A stretch of DNA of 36,529 nt from an uncultured Clostridia bacterium (GCA_944388495.1 CALXIZ010000124.1:1-36529); one strand, 5' to 3'. Shown: positions 16,289 to 25,470, numbered from the stretch's first letter. A program made the numbers and translations. The notes: a model not told the origin generated them from the letters alone.

Positions 16289-16630
16289 TACAGTAAAATT
16301 CATATCGATACATCCTGAAAAGCGGATTTCCGCAGCCGGCGGCGCGGGGCCGTCCGGGGCTGCGTATGTATGCTGAAAATTGTTGATTTCATATATATTG
16401 TAAAAAGAAAGAAGTTTATATCATAAAAAAAACAAGATATTGTATATCACTTTGTCGAATCTTGTAAAAGTGTCGCAGATAATGCCGGATGAATTACGTT
16501 GAGAAGAGGTATACGGCGTTTTAAGATAGAATCAGAAAAGGCCGGAAAAACCGCTTCGGACGGAAGCGGAGAAACAGAATCCGGCAAAAGGATAAATCTC
16601 AGCTTCAGGCAGCGGAAAAGGAGGAAAAAA
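16289..16630. other. Intergenic region between the metK promoter and the small HTH gene
   Basis: No gene is supported. A GC-rich block around 16325-16370 is followed by an A+T-rich tract. ACAAGAT (16432-16438) and ATCTTGT (16459-16465) form a perfect 7-bp inverted repeat with a 20-bp spacer, a possible operator for the following HTH protein. The frame of that protein is open back to 16499, but an AAGGAGG at 16618-16624 fixes its start downstream. Confidence 0.4.
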
Positions 16631-16822
16631 ATGAATTCAAAGATGAAAGAAAGCCGCAGAAGATACGGAATCACTCTGGGCGATATTGCGAATAAGACGT
16701 TTGTACCGATTGACACACTGCGGGCGTGGGAGGAAGGCGCAAGTTCTCCGAGGGACCGGGCAGCGGCACGCCGCGTTGCGGAGATGATAAAGTGCGACGT
16801 CTCCGATCTTTACAGCGCCTGA
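16631..16822 (+). CDS. Small XRE/Cro-like HTH protein
   Basis: The 63-residue protein begins MNSKMKESRRRYGITLGDIA, then NKTFVPIDTLRAWEEG and AEMIKCDVSDLYSA. This is the Cro/C1-type helix-turn-helix pattern (turn around LGDIANKTFVPIDTLRAWE), essentially a DNA-binding domain alone. AAGGAGG lies 6 nt before the ATG. Its targets are unknown. The crt promoter starts about 105 bp downstream, so it does not appear to be in the same transcript. Confidence 0.7.
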   Translation: MNSKMKESRRRYGITLGDIANKTFVPIDTLRAWEEGASSPRDRAAARRVAEMIKCDVSDLYSA

Positions 16823-16928
16823 ATTTTGATGCCGGACTGTCTCATGAGGGGGACGGGGACTTTCGTGCGGAGGGCTTTTGTGCAGCCGGACAGAATTATC
16901 TTACATACTTTATACATGACCGATTGTC

Positions 16929-16957
16929 TTGAAAATAACAATTGTTGCAGATATAAT
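16929..16957 (+). promoter_or_regulatory. Promoter of crt with a palindromic spacer
   Basis: TTGAAA (16929-16934), a 17-bp spacer and TATAAT (16952-16957) make a strong vegetative promoter, about 48 bp upstream of the crt start. The spacer holds the palindrome AACAATTGTT (16937-16946), a possible repressor site. Confidence 0.75.
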
Positions 16958-17004
16958 ATATAAGAGAAGAAGTTTCTGTGACACGAGAGAAAAGGAGAGG
17001 GACG

Positions 17005-17778
17005 ATGTCTTATATTTTGATGGAGAAAAAAGACAATGTCTGCACTCTTACGATCAATCGCCCCGAATCGCTCAACGCTCTGAATACAGACGTTCTGAGG
17101 GATCTTGACAAAGCGGTGGACGCTGCGGCAGCTGACAGCGATGTGCGGGTGATCGTAATCACCGGAGCGGGCAGAGCCTTTGTAGCCGGAGCAGATATAC
17201 AGGAAATGGCGGATCTCGGCATGCAGGAGGGACGGGCGTTCGGACAGGTCGGACAGGTTCTCTTCCGTAAGATCGAAAAGCTGGAGAAGCCTACGATTGC
17301 GGCGGTTAACGGTTTTGCCCTGGGCGGAGGCTGTGAGCTCGCGCTGTGCTGTGATATGAGGATCGCATCCGAGCAGGCCATATTCGGACAGCCTGAGGTG
17401 GGACTCGGTATTATTCCGGGATTTTCCGGAACGCAGCGTCTGACTGCAGCAGTCGGAAAAGCGAAGGCGGCCGAGCTGATCCTTACGGCGCAGAATATCG
17501 ACGCAGCGGCTGCTCTGCAGATGGGTCTCGTAAACCGCGTCGTACCGGCGGACAGGCTGATGGAGGAGACACAGCAGCTGGCGGAAAAGATCGCGGCCAA
17601 TGCTCCGCTTGCGGTGAGATGGGCCAATTCGGCGATCAAGAGAGGTATGAGGACAGATTTTGACACGGGTATTTCCATCGAGTCCGATCTGTTCGGAATG
17701 TGCTTTGCGACGCAGGATCAGAAAGAAGGCATGCATGCCTTCCTGGAACGCAGAAAAGCGGAATTCAAAGGCATATAG
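17005..17778 (+). CDS. crt: 3-hydroxybutyryl-CoA dehydratase (crotonase)
   Basis: The 257-residue enoyl-CoA hydratase-fold protein converts 3-hydroxybutyryl-CoA to crotonyl-CoA. Oxyanion-hole segments are FVAGADI (59-65) and GFALGGGCE (103-111). The catalytic acids are Glu111 and Glu131 (in GQPEVGLGIIPGFSGTQRL), the arrangement of clostridial butyrate crotonases. The start is the ATG at 17005, 9 nt after AAGGAG; the frame is open nine codons further but without a ribosome-binding site. hbd follows 153 bp later with no terminator seen between them. Confidence 0.93.
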   Translation: MSYILMEKKDNVCTLTINRPESLNALNTDVLRDLDKAVDAAAADSDVRVIVITGAGRAFVAGADIQEMADLGMQEGRAFGQVGQVLFRKIEKLEKPTIAAVNGFALGGGCELALCCDMRIASEQAIFGQPEVGLGIIPGFSGTQRLTAAVGKAKAAELILTAQNIDAAAALQMGLVNRVVPADRLMEETQQLAEKIAANAPLAVRWANSAIKRGMRTDFDTGISIESDLFGMCFATQDQKEGMHAFLERRKAEFKGI

Positions 17779-17931
17779 CGGTTAAGCGGGTTTTTCCGGC
17801 GGATATGTTTTGCGGCAGAAAACGGGGAAGGAGAATGTCCCGGCATCGATGCGGATCCGTCCTCCGGCCGGATGCTCCCGGAAACGATATATTCAGCGGC
17901 AGTGATTACAGTATGAGACAAGGAGGTTATC

Positions 17932-18771
17932 ATGAAAATCGGTATTTTAGGTGCATCGACGATGGGTACGGGGCTGATTCAGATCTGCGCACAGCACGGC
18001 TTTGACGTGGTATACCGTGCGAGAAGGCATGAGTCGGTGACGGCGGCATACGAAAAAGTGGCGGCAAATTATGAATTTATGATTTCCAACGGATGGCTCA
18101 CGCCGGAGCAGAGAGATGAAAGTCTGGCGAGAATTCAGGGGTCCGTGGACATCGAAATTCTCAAGGACGCGGATTATGTCATCGAAGCGGCGACTGAAAA
18201 TATGCTGACGAAGAAAGAGCTGTTCCGTCAGCTGGACGAGATGTGCCGTCCGGAAGTCATCCTGGCGACAAATACGTCTTCTCTTTCGATTACGGAAATT
18301 GCTTCCGTCACAAAGAGAGATGATAAGGTCATCGGCATGCATTTCTTCAATCCGGCGGCAGTCATGAAGCTGGTTGAGATGATTCCGGGATATAATACTT
18401 CTCAGGAGACGATCGATTTTGCCGTCGACATGGCGAAAAAGCTGGAAAAAGTACCTATTATCGTAAAAGAAGCGCCGGGATTTGTCGTCAACCGCATGCT
18501 CGTTCCTATGATGAACGAAGCGGTATCCATCTATGCAGAGGGACTCGCAAAAGCCGAGGATATCGACATGGCTATGAAACTGGGCGCAAATCACCCGATG
18601 GGACCTCTGGCGCTGGCCGACCTGGTCGGTCTGGATGTCTGCCTGTCCATCATGGACGTCCTGTACGAGGAGTTCAGAGAACCGAAGTACCGCGCTCATT
18701 CTCTTCTGAGAAAGATGGTAAGAGCAGGAAAACTCGGACAGAAGACGGGCGAGGGATTCTACAAATACTGA
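17932..18771 (+). CDS. hbd: 3-hydroxybutyryl-CoA dehydrogenase
   Basis: The 279-residue enzyme reduces acetoacetyl-CoA to 3-hydroxybutyryl-CoA. The catalytic His137 lies in GMHFFNPAAVMKLVE, SSLSITEIAS is present, and the C-terminal domain ends GQKTGEGFYKY. Two residues are odd. The nucleotide loop reads GASTMG instead of GAGTMG (Gly to Ser at position 9). The end of the second strand reads VVYRARR where relatives have an Asp (LRDIK), so Ala30 replaces the acidic residue that holds the NADH ribose and Arg31 follows. NADPH use is inferred. AAGGAGG precedes the ATG; a terminator follows. Confidence 0.92.
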   Translation: MKIGILGASTMGTGLIQICAQHGFDVVYRARRHESVTAAYEKVAANYEFMISNGWLTPEQRDESLARIQGSVDIEILKDADYVIEAATENMLTKKELFRQLDEMCRPEVILATNTSSLSITEIASVTKRDDKVIGMHFFNPAAVMKLVEMIPGYNTSQETIDFAVDMAKKLEKVPIIVKEAPGFVVNRMLVPMMNEAVSIYAEGLAKAEDIDMAMKLGANHPMGPLALADLVGLDVCLSIMDVLYEEFREPKYRAHSLLRKMVRAGKLGQKTGEGFYKY

Positions 18772-18818
18772 GAAAAACCGGCAGGCCGGATATTAACAAT
18801 TTCTTAAAAACAGCAGGA

Positions 18819-18848
18819 AACTCCGCTGCTTCCGCAGCGGAGTTTTTT
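18819..18848 (+). terminator. Terminator after hbd
   Basis: AACTCCGCTGC (18819-18829) pairs perfectly with GCAGCGGAGTT (18834-18844) around a TTCC loop, and TTTT follows. It ends the crt-hbd transcript. Confidence 0.92.
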
Positions 18849-18921
18849 GTACTCTGCCATCGTCTTTCCTTGAAAAGAAGGGAATTTCAGGCTTTTCAGA
18901 AAATATTCCCGTTCTGTCGGG

Positions 18922-18966
18922 ACGGCTTCCGGCTGTCCGCAGGCGGCTGCGCAGGCCGTTTTTTTG
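18922..18966 (+). terminator. Second hairpin with T-run before the LCP promoter
   Basis: ACGGC (18922-18926) pairs with GCCGT (18955-18959), with partial GC-rich pairing inside, followed by a T7 run. It lies about 75 bp after the hbd terminator and just upstream of the next promoter. Between the two, GGGAAT (18880-18885) and ATTCCC (18905-18910) form another inverted repeat. No gene is present in 18772-19092. Confidence 0.55.
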
Positions 18967-18967
18967 G

Positions 18968-18996
18968 TTGCGCTTGTATGGAAATCAGTATATGAT
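18968..18996 (+). promoter_or_regulatory. Promoter of the LCP-family gene
   Basis: TTGCGC (18968-18973), a 17-bp spacer and TATGAT (18991-18996) lie about 97 bp before the ATG, directly after a T-run terminator. Confidence 0.6.
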
Positions 18997-19092
18997 TAAT
19001 TATCGGGGTAAACGGAAAGCATATTATTCTGTTAGATGTAAAGTTCAAGATGAGGAAAAAGAGAAAGTAGAAGGGAAAAGCAGGAAGAAGAG

Positions 19093-20067
19093 ATGGCTAA
19101 AAGTTTTGTAAGAGTATTTCTGATCTGCCTGGTTCTGTTTACTTTGATTCTGATCCCTGCAATCAAAGTAGTGTCTAATATCAATCTTTTCAGCGGAGAC
19201 AGCGGCCTGAGCGGCTCAATCGAAGATGAAATCGACGTCCTTGTGGACCCGAACAGTCCGTTTTTTGAGGCGTTTTCCGATGCCAACAGGGTCAACCTCC
19301 TGGCTGTGGGTGTAAATGACGGTCTTACAGATACCATCATGCTGGTGAGCTGGGATATGGATGCAGACAGAGTGGATGTCATTTCAGTTCCGAGAGATAC
19401 GTATTATGAACGTGAAGGTTATTCCAGCCCGGGACAGAAAAAAATCAATGCGGCTTATTCCAGCAAGGACGGCATCGTGGCGACGGCCAATGCGGTCAGC
19501 GATGTGCTGATGGGCATACCGATCAATTATTATGCCGTCGTCGATTATGACGCGGTGGAAAATATCGTGGACGGAGTGGGCGGCGTTCCGATCGACGTAC
19601 CGAAAGCGATGAAGTATAACGATCCTTACGACGATCCTCCCCTTCATATCGACATTCCGGCCGGACAGCAGACTCTGGACGGAGAGCATGCCGTTCAGTA
19701 TCTGAGATACCGGCACGGCTATGCGAACGGTGATATCGGCAGAGTGGAGGCGCAGCAGAAATTCCTGAAATCTCTTTTCGATCAGTGTATCGAAAACGGG
19801 ATTGTGGATTCCGCAAAACTGATCACATCAAATGTGAAGTCGGATGTCACGCTGGGAGCGGCGTCGAAGTTCGCTCTGGCGGCGGCCGGCCTGGAAAACG
19901 GAGCGATCAGCACGTATACTCTTCCGGGTGAAGGAAAATATATCAACAATGTATCCTACTACGTCCAGGATGAGGAAAAGACGCAGGAGATGCTGACAGA
20001 AATCTATCAGGTTCAGACGGAAGACAGCGGTGATGCTTCACAGAAGGATTCCGCCGCGGCCAGATAG
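19093..20067 (+). CDS. LytR-CpsA-Psr (LCP) family cell-wall ligase
   Basis: The 324-residue protein has one N-terminal membrane anchor (FVRVFLICLVLFTLILIPAI), then the extracellular LCP domain. Recognised elements are NLLAVGVNDGLTDTIMLVSW, SVPRDTYYE, a YYAVVDYDAVENIVDGVGGV block and YRHGYANGDIGRVEAQQKFL, carrying the conserved Asp and Arg residues that bind pyrophosphate-lipid substrates. LCP enzymes move glycopolymers from undecaprenyl carriers to peptidoglycan. The C-terminal 20 residues are low-complexity. AGGAAGAAG precedes the ATG. glpX begins 62 bp after the stop. Confidence 0.9.
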   Translation: MAKSFVRVFLICLVLFTLILIPAIKVVSNINLFSGDSGLSGSIEDEIDVLVDPNSPFFEAFSDANRVNLLAVGVNDGLTDTIMLVSWDMDADRVDVISVPRDTYYEREGYSSPGQKKINAAYSSKDGIVATANAVSDVLMGIPINYYAVVDYDAVENIVDGVGGVPIDVPKAMKYNDPYDDPPLHIDIPAGQQTLDGEHAVQYLRYRHGYANGDIGRVEAQQKFLKSLFDQCIENGIVDSAKLITSNVKSDVTLGAASKFALAAAGLENGAISTYTLPGEGKYINNVSYYVQDEEKTQEMLTEIYQVQTEDSGDASQKDSAAAR

Positions 20068-20129
20068 CTGCGGATCATCTGAAAAAAGACAGCCGAAGGC
20101 AGATAATTGTAAAGGAGTTGGAGACGGCG

Positions 20130-21164
20130 ATGGAAAAGACAACGGAAAAGACAGAGATTGAGATGGAAAACGGAAACGAAAAAAAGCTTATGGACAGAAA
20201 TCTCGGACTGGCTCTGGCGCGTGTAACGGAGACCGCCGCTATTTCATCCGCGAAATGGATGGGACGCGGCGATAAGAACGCGGCGGATCAGGCGGCCGTT
20301 ACGGGTATGAGAAATATGTTTGAGACGGTCAATATCGACGGCGTCGTGGTGATCGGAGAAGGAGAAAAGGATGAAGCTCCGATGCTGTATATCGGCGAGG
20401 AGATCGGTAAGGCCGGTCCGGACGCTGTCAAGGTAGACATCGCGGTAGATCCTCTGGACGGAACGACGTCGACGGCCAAAGGGCTTTCCAATGCGATCGC
20501 CGTCATCGCTCTCGCACCGAGAGGCAATCTGTATCATACGAAAAATTACTATATGTCAAAGCTCGCGGTAGGTCCGAAAGCGAAAGGCGTCATCGACATC
20601 GAAAAGCCGCTGAAGGAGAATCTGCTCAATGTAGCGGACGCTCTGAACAAGAAAATCGAAGATCTTACCGTTACGATTCTGGAGCGTGACCGTCACAAGG
20701 ATATCATGGCCCAGTGCCGTCAGCTCGGGTGCAGAATCAAGCTGTTTACCGACGGAGATGTAGGTGCGGCGATCGCTACCTGCTTTGAGGACAGCGGCGT
20801 CGATGTGCTGGCAGGCATCGGCGGCTGCCCGGAGGGAGTTCTGGCTGCCGCTGCGCTCAAGTGTCTCGGAGGTGAAATTCAGGGACGTCTTGTCGCCCAC
20901 ACATCGGAGGAGATCAGAAGATCTCAGACGGATCCGTCTTATTACAGAGTCATGACGACAGACGATCTTGCGGCCGGAGACGATGTTCTGTTTATCGCTA
21001 CGGGCGTCAGCGACGGAGATATGCTCAAGGGTGTGAGATTCCTGCCGAATAACAAGGTCAGGACGCATACCGTCGTCATGAGAAGCGCTACGGGAACGGT
21101 ACGTTTTATCGAAGCCCTCCACGATATGAATAAAAAACCGCCGTACGCAAAAGTAGTGAAGTAA
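20130..21164 (+). CDS. glpX: Fructose-1,6-bisphosphatase class II
   Basis: The 344-residue GlpX-type enzyme dephosphorylates fructose 1,6-bisphosphate for gluconeogenesis. Diagnostic segments are GEGEKDEAPMLYIGE (76-90) and DPLDGTTSTAKG (107-118) carrying the metal-binding acids, plus IGGCPEGVLAAAALKCLGG. The start is placed at the ATG 20130; a TTG at 20118 directly abuts the AAAGGAG. The N-terminal 20 residues are a poorly conserved Glu/Lys-rich tail. Confidence 0.93.
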   Translation: MEKTTEKTEIEMENGNEKKLMDRNLGLALARVTETAAISSAKWMGRGDKNAADQAAVTGMRNMFETVNIDGVVVIGEGEKDEAPMLYIGEEIGKAGPDAVKVDIAVDPLDGTTSTAKGLSNAIAVIALAPRGNLYHTKNYYMSKLAVGPKAKGVIDIEKPLKENLLNVADALNKKIEDLTVTILERDRHKDIMAQCRQLGCRIKLFTDGDVGAAIATCFEDSGVDVLAGIGGCPEGVLAAAALKCLGGEIQGRLVAHTSEEIRRSQTDPSYYRVMTTDDLAAGDDVLFIATGVSDGDMLKGVRFLPNNKVRTHTVVMRSATGTVRFIEALHDMNKKPPYAKVVK

Positions 21165-21245
21165 GAGAAAAATATCTGAAATGCATGCGGATCTGCTGCG
21201 ACAGGATGCGGATCCGCACGCTTTGGATTATGGAGGAAATCGCGG

Positions 21246-22985
21246 ATGAATCATATGGATGCAAATGAAATAAGATCCATGAAAGTAGGCCGCCTGCGTG
21301 AGATCGCGGCGGAGCTCGGAATACCAGGCGCCGACACCATGCGCAAACCGCAGCTGAAGGAGCTGCTCATTGAAAGACTGTCGGAAGAGGGATCAGCGGA
21401 CCCGGCGGCGGAAGCTTTCGGAGAAGAAAACGGCGGGGCGGCGGAAACGGCGCCGGAAGCACAGGTGATAAAAAGAGAGGCGCAGCGGTACGAGAGAAAA
21501 GAGCCGGAGCAGAGAACAGACAGACGTCCGGACAGCAGGGCGATCGTTCCGGTCAGAGTATATAATCTTTCCTCCGGAGCGGAGTTTGTCAGAACAGAAA
21601 GAAACGGCGAAGCCGCGGCAGAGGAAAAAGAGACGCAGATAAAAGAAGCTCAGACGGAAGTACAGCAGGAAATACAGTCTGTGCGGCGGCAGGAAGAACA
21701 GGCGGAAGAAAGCGCCGCAGAGGAAAAAGACAGCAGCGAACGGGAAAGACACGGTCACCATACGGAGACTCACGAGCCGCGGGAAAACCGGCATACTCAT
21801 ACCTTCCATGACAGAAATGGAAAAGATGCGCGGGAAAAAGGAGAAAAGCGGCAGTATTCCAATGAGGAGCGCCCGCAGGTAGAAGGAATTCTTGATATTG
21901 CAGAGGGCGGATTCGGTTTTTTAAGATTTCATAATTTTCTTACCAGTGATAAAGACATTTATGTATCTCCGACGCAGATCCGGCGTTTTAATCTGAAGAC
22001 AGGCGATAAAATTAAAGGTATTACGAGAAGACCGAACGAAGGAGAGCGTTTCGGCGCTTTGCTGTATGTAAATACGGTCAACGGGGATGAACCCGGCGTC
22101 TCCATGAGAAGACCGAATTTCGAAGATCTCACGCCGATTTTTCCGTATGAGAGAATCGTGCTGGAGGGAGGACGTTCCGATCTTTCCATGCGTCTGATCG
22201 ATCTGGTGGCGCCGATCGGCAAAGGGCAGCGCGGGCTGATCGTAGCTCCGCCGAAAGCAGGCAAGACGGTGCTCCTGAAAAAAATCGCTTCTACCATCGA
22301 GCGGCAGCATCCGGAAATGCACGTCATCGTTCTTCTGATCGACGAGCGGCCGGAGGAGGTGACCGATATGCAGCGCTCGATCAGCGGCGATGTCATCTAT
22401 TCCACATTTGACGAACAGCCGGAACATCATGTACGCGTGGCGGAGATGGTTCTCGCTCATGCTCAGCGTCTGGTGGAACATAAAAAAGATGTGGTCATTC
22501 TTCTTGACAGCATCACGCGTCTGGCCCGGGCCTATAACATGGTCGTTCCGTCCTCCGGAAAGACGCTGTCCGGCGGTCTCGACCCGGGTGCGCTGCATAA
22601 GCCGAAAAAGTTTTTCGGTGCGGCGAGAAAGCTGGAAGAGGGCGGAAGCATTACGATTCTGGCTACAGCGCTGGTGGAAACAGGCAGCCGTATGGATGAT
22701 GTTATTTTCGAGGAGTTTAAGGGTACAGGAAATATGGAACTCCATCTGGACCGGAAGCTCTCGGAAAAGAGAATTTTTCCTGCGATCAATCTCAACAAAT
22801 CAGGAACGCGCAGAGAGGATCTGCTGCTTTCCTCCGAGGAGCTTGAGGCGATCTGGACAGTACGGCGCGCTCTGTCAAACCAGGGTATACAGGAAGTGAC
22901 GGAGAGCATTATCGACAATCTGGCGCATACGAAAAATAATCAGGACTTCATAGATATTGTGAACAAGACGAAAATGTTAGGGTAA
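21246..22985 (+). CDS. rho: Transcription termination factor Rho
   Basis: The 579-residue hexameric RNA helicase ends transcripts at unstructured C-rich RNA. It has an N-terminal Rho_N domain ([15 protein letters not shown]), a long charged insert (about 50-208, rich in Glu, Arg, Gln and His), and the cold-shock-like RNA domain from [15 protein letters not shown] (214-228). The ATPase has Walker A APPKAGKT (334-341) and a [15 protein letters not shown]alker B region. The usual length is about 420 residues; the excess is the insert. GGAGG precedes the ATG. The next gene begins 13 bp after the stop. Confidence 0.96.
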   Translation: MNHMDANEIRSMKVGRLREIAAELGIPGADTMRKPQLKELLIERLSEEGSADPAAEAFGEENGGAAETAPEAQVIKREAQRYERKEPEQRTDRRPDSRAIVPVRVYNLSSGAEFVRTERNGEAAAEEKETQIKEAQTEVQQEIQSVRRQEEQAEESAAEEKDSSERERHGHHTETHEPRENRHTHTFHDRNGKDAREKGEKRQYSNEERPQVEGILDIAEGGFGFLRFHNFLTSDKDIYVSPTQIRRFNLKTGDKIKGITRRPNEGERFGALLYVNTVNGDEPGVSMRRPNFEDLTPIFPYERIVLEGGRSDLSMRLIDLVAPIGKGQRGLIVAPPKAGKTVLLKKIASTIERQHPEMHVIVLLIDERPEEVTDMQRSISGDVIYSTFDEQPEHHVRVAEMVLAHAQRLVEHKKDVVILLDSITRLARAYNMVVPSSGKTLSGGLDPGALHKPKKFFGAARKLEEGGSITILATALVETGSRMDDVIFEEFKGTGNMELHLDRKLSEKRIFPAINLNKSGTRREDLLLSSEELEAIWTVRRALSNQGIQEVTESIIDNLAHTKNNQDFIDIVNKTKMLG

Positions 22986-22998
22986 GGGGCCGAAAGGA

Positions 22999-24471
22999 AT
23001 GGACTTCAGCAAGATATTTATCAGGGATGCCAACCCGACAAAAATGGGCGGGCAGGCCGTCATGGAAGGAATCATGATGAAAGGTGCGGACCGTTCTGCG
23101 GTGGCGATCCGCCGTTCGGACGGTACGATCAATATTAAGGAAGAGCCGCTGCCTCCGAAGAAAAAATGGATGAAGTGGCCGGTGATCCGCGGAGTGATGG
23201 CTTTTGTGGATTCTCTCGTCACGGGAACAAGGACGCTGATGTATTCGGCGAATGTCATAGAGGAGGATCTCAGCGGAGAAGAAGAGGCGGAAAAGACAGA
23301 GCCGGGCAGACTGGAACGCTGGCTCACGGAAAAATACGGAGAAAAAGGTGTTTTTAATTTTCTGCTCTATACATCGGTAATCATCGCACTCGTCGTATCG
23401 GTGGGAGTTTTCGTGCTGCTGCCGACCTGGGTCGTCGGGCTGTGTCATGCGTTTACGGAAAATGCGATTCTTCTCAATCTGATCGAAGGAGTGCTGCGAA
23501 TCGCCATGTTTGTCGCATACGTGGCGGTAATTGCCAGAATGCCGGATATCAGACGGGTTTTTCAGTACCACGGTGCGGAACATCAGACGATTCACTGCTT
23601 TGAAAACGGCCTGGAGCTGACGCCGAAAAACTGTGCGCAGTTTGAAACGCTTCATCCGAGATGCGGAACGAGTTTTATCATGTTTGTCTTTATCATCAGC
23701 CTTCTGCTGTTTTCCTTTCTGGGCTGGCCGAACGTCATCGTGCGTCTGGTTTCCAGAATCCTTCTGATTCCTGTCGTGGCGGGTCTTTCCTATGAATTGC
23801 TGCGCTGGGCAGGCAAAAGCGACAATATGCTGGTGAAGATTCTCAGCGTACCCGGCCTGCTGGTGCAGAAGCTGACGACGAGAGTGCCGGATGAGAGCAT
23901 GCTTGAGGTTGCCATCGCTGCGGTGAACGTGTGCCTGAGCGATAAACCGCCTCAGAGCAGAGTCTTCGATCTGGACAGTGAGGGAAATGAGATCGATCAT
24001 GAACTCTGGCTGCGCGGAAAAGCGGTAGCTGAGGGAAGCATCAGTCCGGAAGCCGGTCAGTCTTTTGAAAGACAGCCGGAACGTACGGAATCGGCGGCGG
24101 ATCTCACGGATGAAGAAACCATCTATGTATCGGCGGAAGCGATGCAGGAGACGATCGTCTTCGCCGAGCTTCTGAAGGAGCTGGAACGCCCGGATCCCGC
24201 GGAAGCCGCGGCGTCGCGCAGAAGGGAGGAAGAGGCGAAAAAAACGTCGGCGGAGATTTCTGCGCAGGACGTACAGCCGCAGGCGGAAAGACCGGAAAAG
24301 ACGGAAAATCCGCAGGAGGCGGACCCGGAAGGAGAACCGGAACGGAGAGAGCCTGAAAGTCTGGATCAGATGCTGAGGGCGAGCGTGGAAAAAATGCTGA
24401 TGGAAAATCCGGAACGTCAGGCGGAACCGGAGGAACAGAATGTGTCCGCAGACAGAAAAATGACAGAATAA
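22999..24471 (+). CDS. DUF1385 membrane protein with long acidic tail
   Basis: The 490-residue protein starts at the DUF1385 signature IGGQAVMEGIMM-like segment (GGQAVMEGIMMKG, 17-29). Membrane spans lie near 119-148, 156-178, 224-243 and 250-268, and YHGAEHQTIHCFENG (190-204) is conserved. Its function is unknown; the family travels with rho, rpmE, prmC and prfA in Firmicutes, as here. Residues after about 320 form a low-complexity Glu/Pro/Arg-rich tail that typical family members (around 300 residues) lack. The spacing of 13 bp from rho and 19 bp to prmC indicates one operon. Confidence 0.85.
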   Translation: MDFSKIFIRDANPTKMGGQAVMEGIMMKGADRSAVAIRRSDGTINIKEEPLPPKKKWMKWPVIRGVMAFVDSLVTGTRTLMYSANVIEEDLSGEEEAEKTEPGRLERWLTEKYGEKGVFNFLLYTSVIIALVVSVGVFVLLPTWVVGLCHAFTENAILLNLIEGVLRIAMFVAYVAVIARMPDIRRVFQYHGAEHQTIHCFENGLELTPKNCAQFETLHPRCGTSFIMFVFIISLLLFSFLGWPNVIVRLVSRILLIPVVAGLSYELLRWAGKSDNMLVKILSVPGLLVQKLTTRVPDESMLEVAIAAVNVCLSDKPPQSRVFDLDSEGNEIDHELWLRGKAVAEGSISPEAGQSFERQPERTESAADLTDEETIYVSAEAMQETIVFAELLKELERPDPAEAAASRRREEEAKKTSAEISAQDVQPQAERPEKTENPQEADPEGEPERREPESLDQMLRASVEKMLMENPERQAEPEEQNVSADRKMTE

Positions 24472-24490
24472 TCGGAGAGTTGGAAGAAAG

Positions 24491-25375
24491 ATGTTTATTA
24501 CATTCGGAGAAGTGCTGCAGATCGGAATCAACAGGCTGAAAGAGGCCCGCATTTCCGATGCGAAGCGGGATGCAGAGGAGCTGATGCTGTACCTGATGCA
24601 TGAAGAGCGGAAATTTCTGTTTCTTCATTACAGAGACGATACGGATGAAGATCATGCGGATGCCTTTTTTGAGATGGTGGACCGCAGAGCCGCCGGAGAG
24701 CCGCTTCAGTATATCGTGGGCAGCCAGGAATTCATGGGACTTCCTTTTGAGGTAAATGAATCTGTTCTCATTCCGAGACAGGATACGGAAAGTCTGGTAG
24801 AGCTGGCGCTGGAAAAGGCGAAGGAAAAGAAACGCTCTCTGTCCGTTCTGGACATGTGCTGCGGCAGCGGAGCGATCGCCGTATCCGTGGCCCACTTTCT
24901 GCCGAAGGCGAAGGTGACGGCCTGCGATATCAGTGCGGACGCACTGGAGGTAGCAAAACGCAATGCGGAAAAGAACGGAGTTGCGGGACGGATCGAATTT
25001 CTGCAGTCGGATCTGTTTTCGGTTCAGAAGAAAAAGAAGACAGTTCCGATAAAAGAAACGTTTGACATGATCCTCTCAAACCCTCCTTACATACCGACCG
25101 CTGTGATCGGCACTCTGCAGAGAGAGATCTGTGAGCACGAGCCGCTCGGCGCTCTGGACGGCGGCGAGGACGGTCTGGACTTTTACCGCCGGATCGTAAA
25201 GGACGCCCGGGCGAATCTGAAGAAAGACGGGCTGCTGATGATGGAAATCGGTTCCGATCAGGCGGAGGCCGTAACAGCGTTGCTGGAGGCTGAGGATGCT
25301 TATGAGGAAATCGAAGTGCACAGGGATCTGGCCGGCCTGGACCGGATCGTAGCCTGCAGAAAACGGAGGCTCTGA
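24491..25375 (+). CDS. prmC: Peptide chain release factor glutamine methyltransferase
   Basis: The 294-residue SAM-dependent enzyme methylates the GGQ glutamine of release factors. The helical N-terminal domain contains GEPLQYIVGSQEFMG, motif I is DMCCGSGAIA (121-130), and the catalytic NPPY is at 197-200. The target release factor gene prfA is two genes downstream. Residues 179-188 (KKKKTV region) insert a few lysines before motif IV. It follows the DUF1385 gene closely; rpmE has its own promoter. Confidence 0.94.
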   Translation: MFITFGEVLQIGINRLKEARISDAKRDAEELMLYLMHEERKFLFLHYRDDTDEDHADAFFEMVDRRAAGEPLQYIVGSQEFMGLPFEVNESVLIPRQDTESLVELALEKAKEKKRSLSVLDMCCGSGAIAVSVAHFLPKAKVTACDISADALEVAKRNAEKNGVAGRIEFLQSDLFSVQKKKKTVPIKETFDMILSNPPYIPTAVIGTLQREICEHEPLGALDGGEDGLDFYRRIVKDARANLKKDGLLMMEIGSDQAEAVTALLEAEDAYEEIEVHRDLAGLDRIVACRKRRL

Positions 25376-25435
25376 AAACAGCGGACGTCGGACGGCAGAA
25401 AATTCGGTAAAATTCATTTTTTACGTGAAAATTAC

Positions 25436-25464
25436 TTGCTCTTTTTCTCTGTCTGTGTTACACT
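25436..25464 (+). promoter_or_regulatory. Promoter of rpmE
   Basis: TTGCTC (25436-25441), a 17-bp spacer and TACACT (25459-25464) lie about 110 bp before the rpmE start. Confidence 0.6.
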
Positions 25465-25470
25465 GGTTAA

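Noticed and set aside
22948..24552. A 534-codon open frame on the minus strand opposite the DUF1385 gene
   Set aside because: Shadow of the Glu/Arg-rich coding strand; the product is a low-complexity Arg/His/Phe string.
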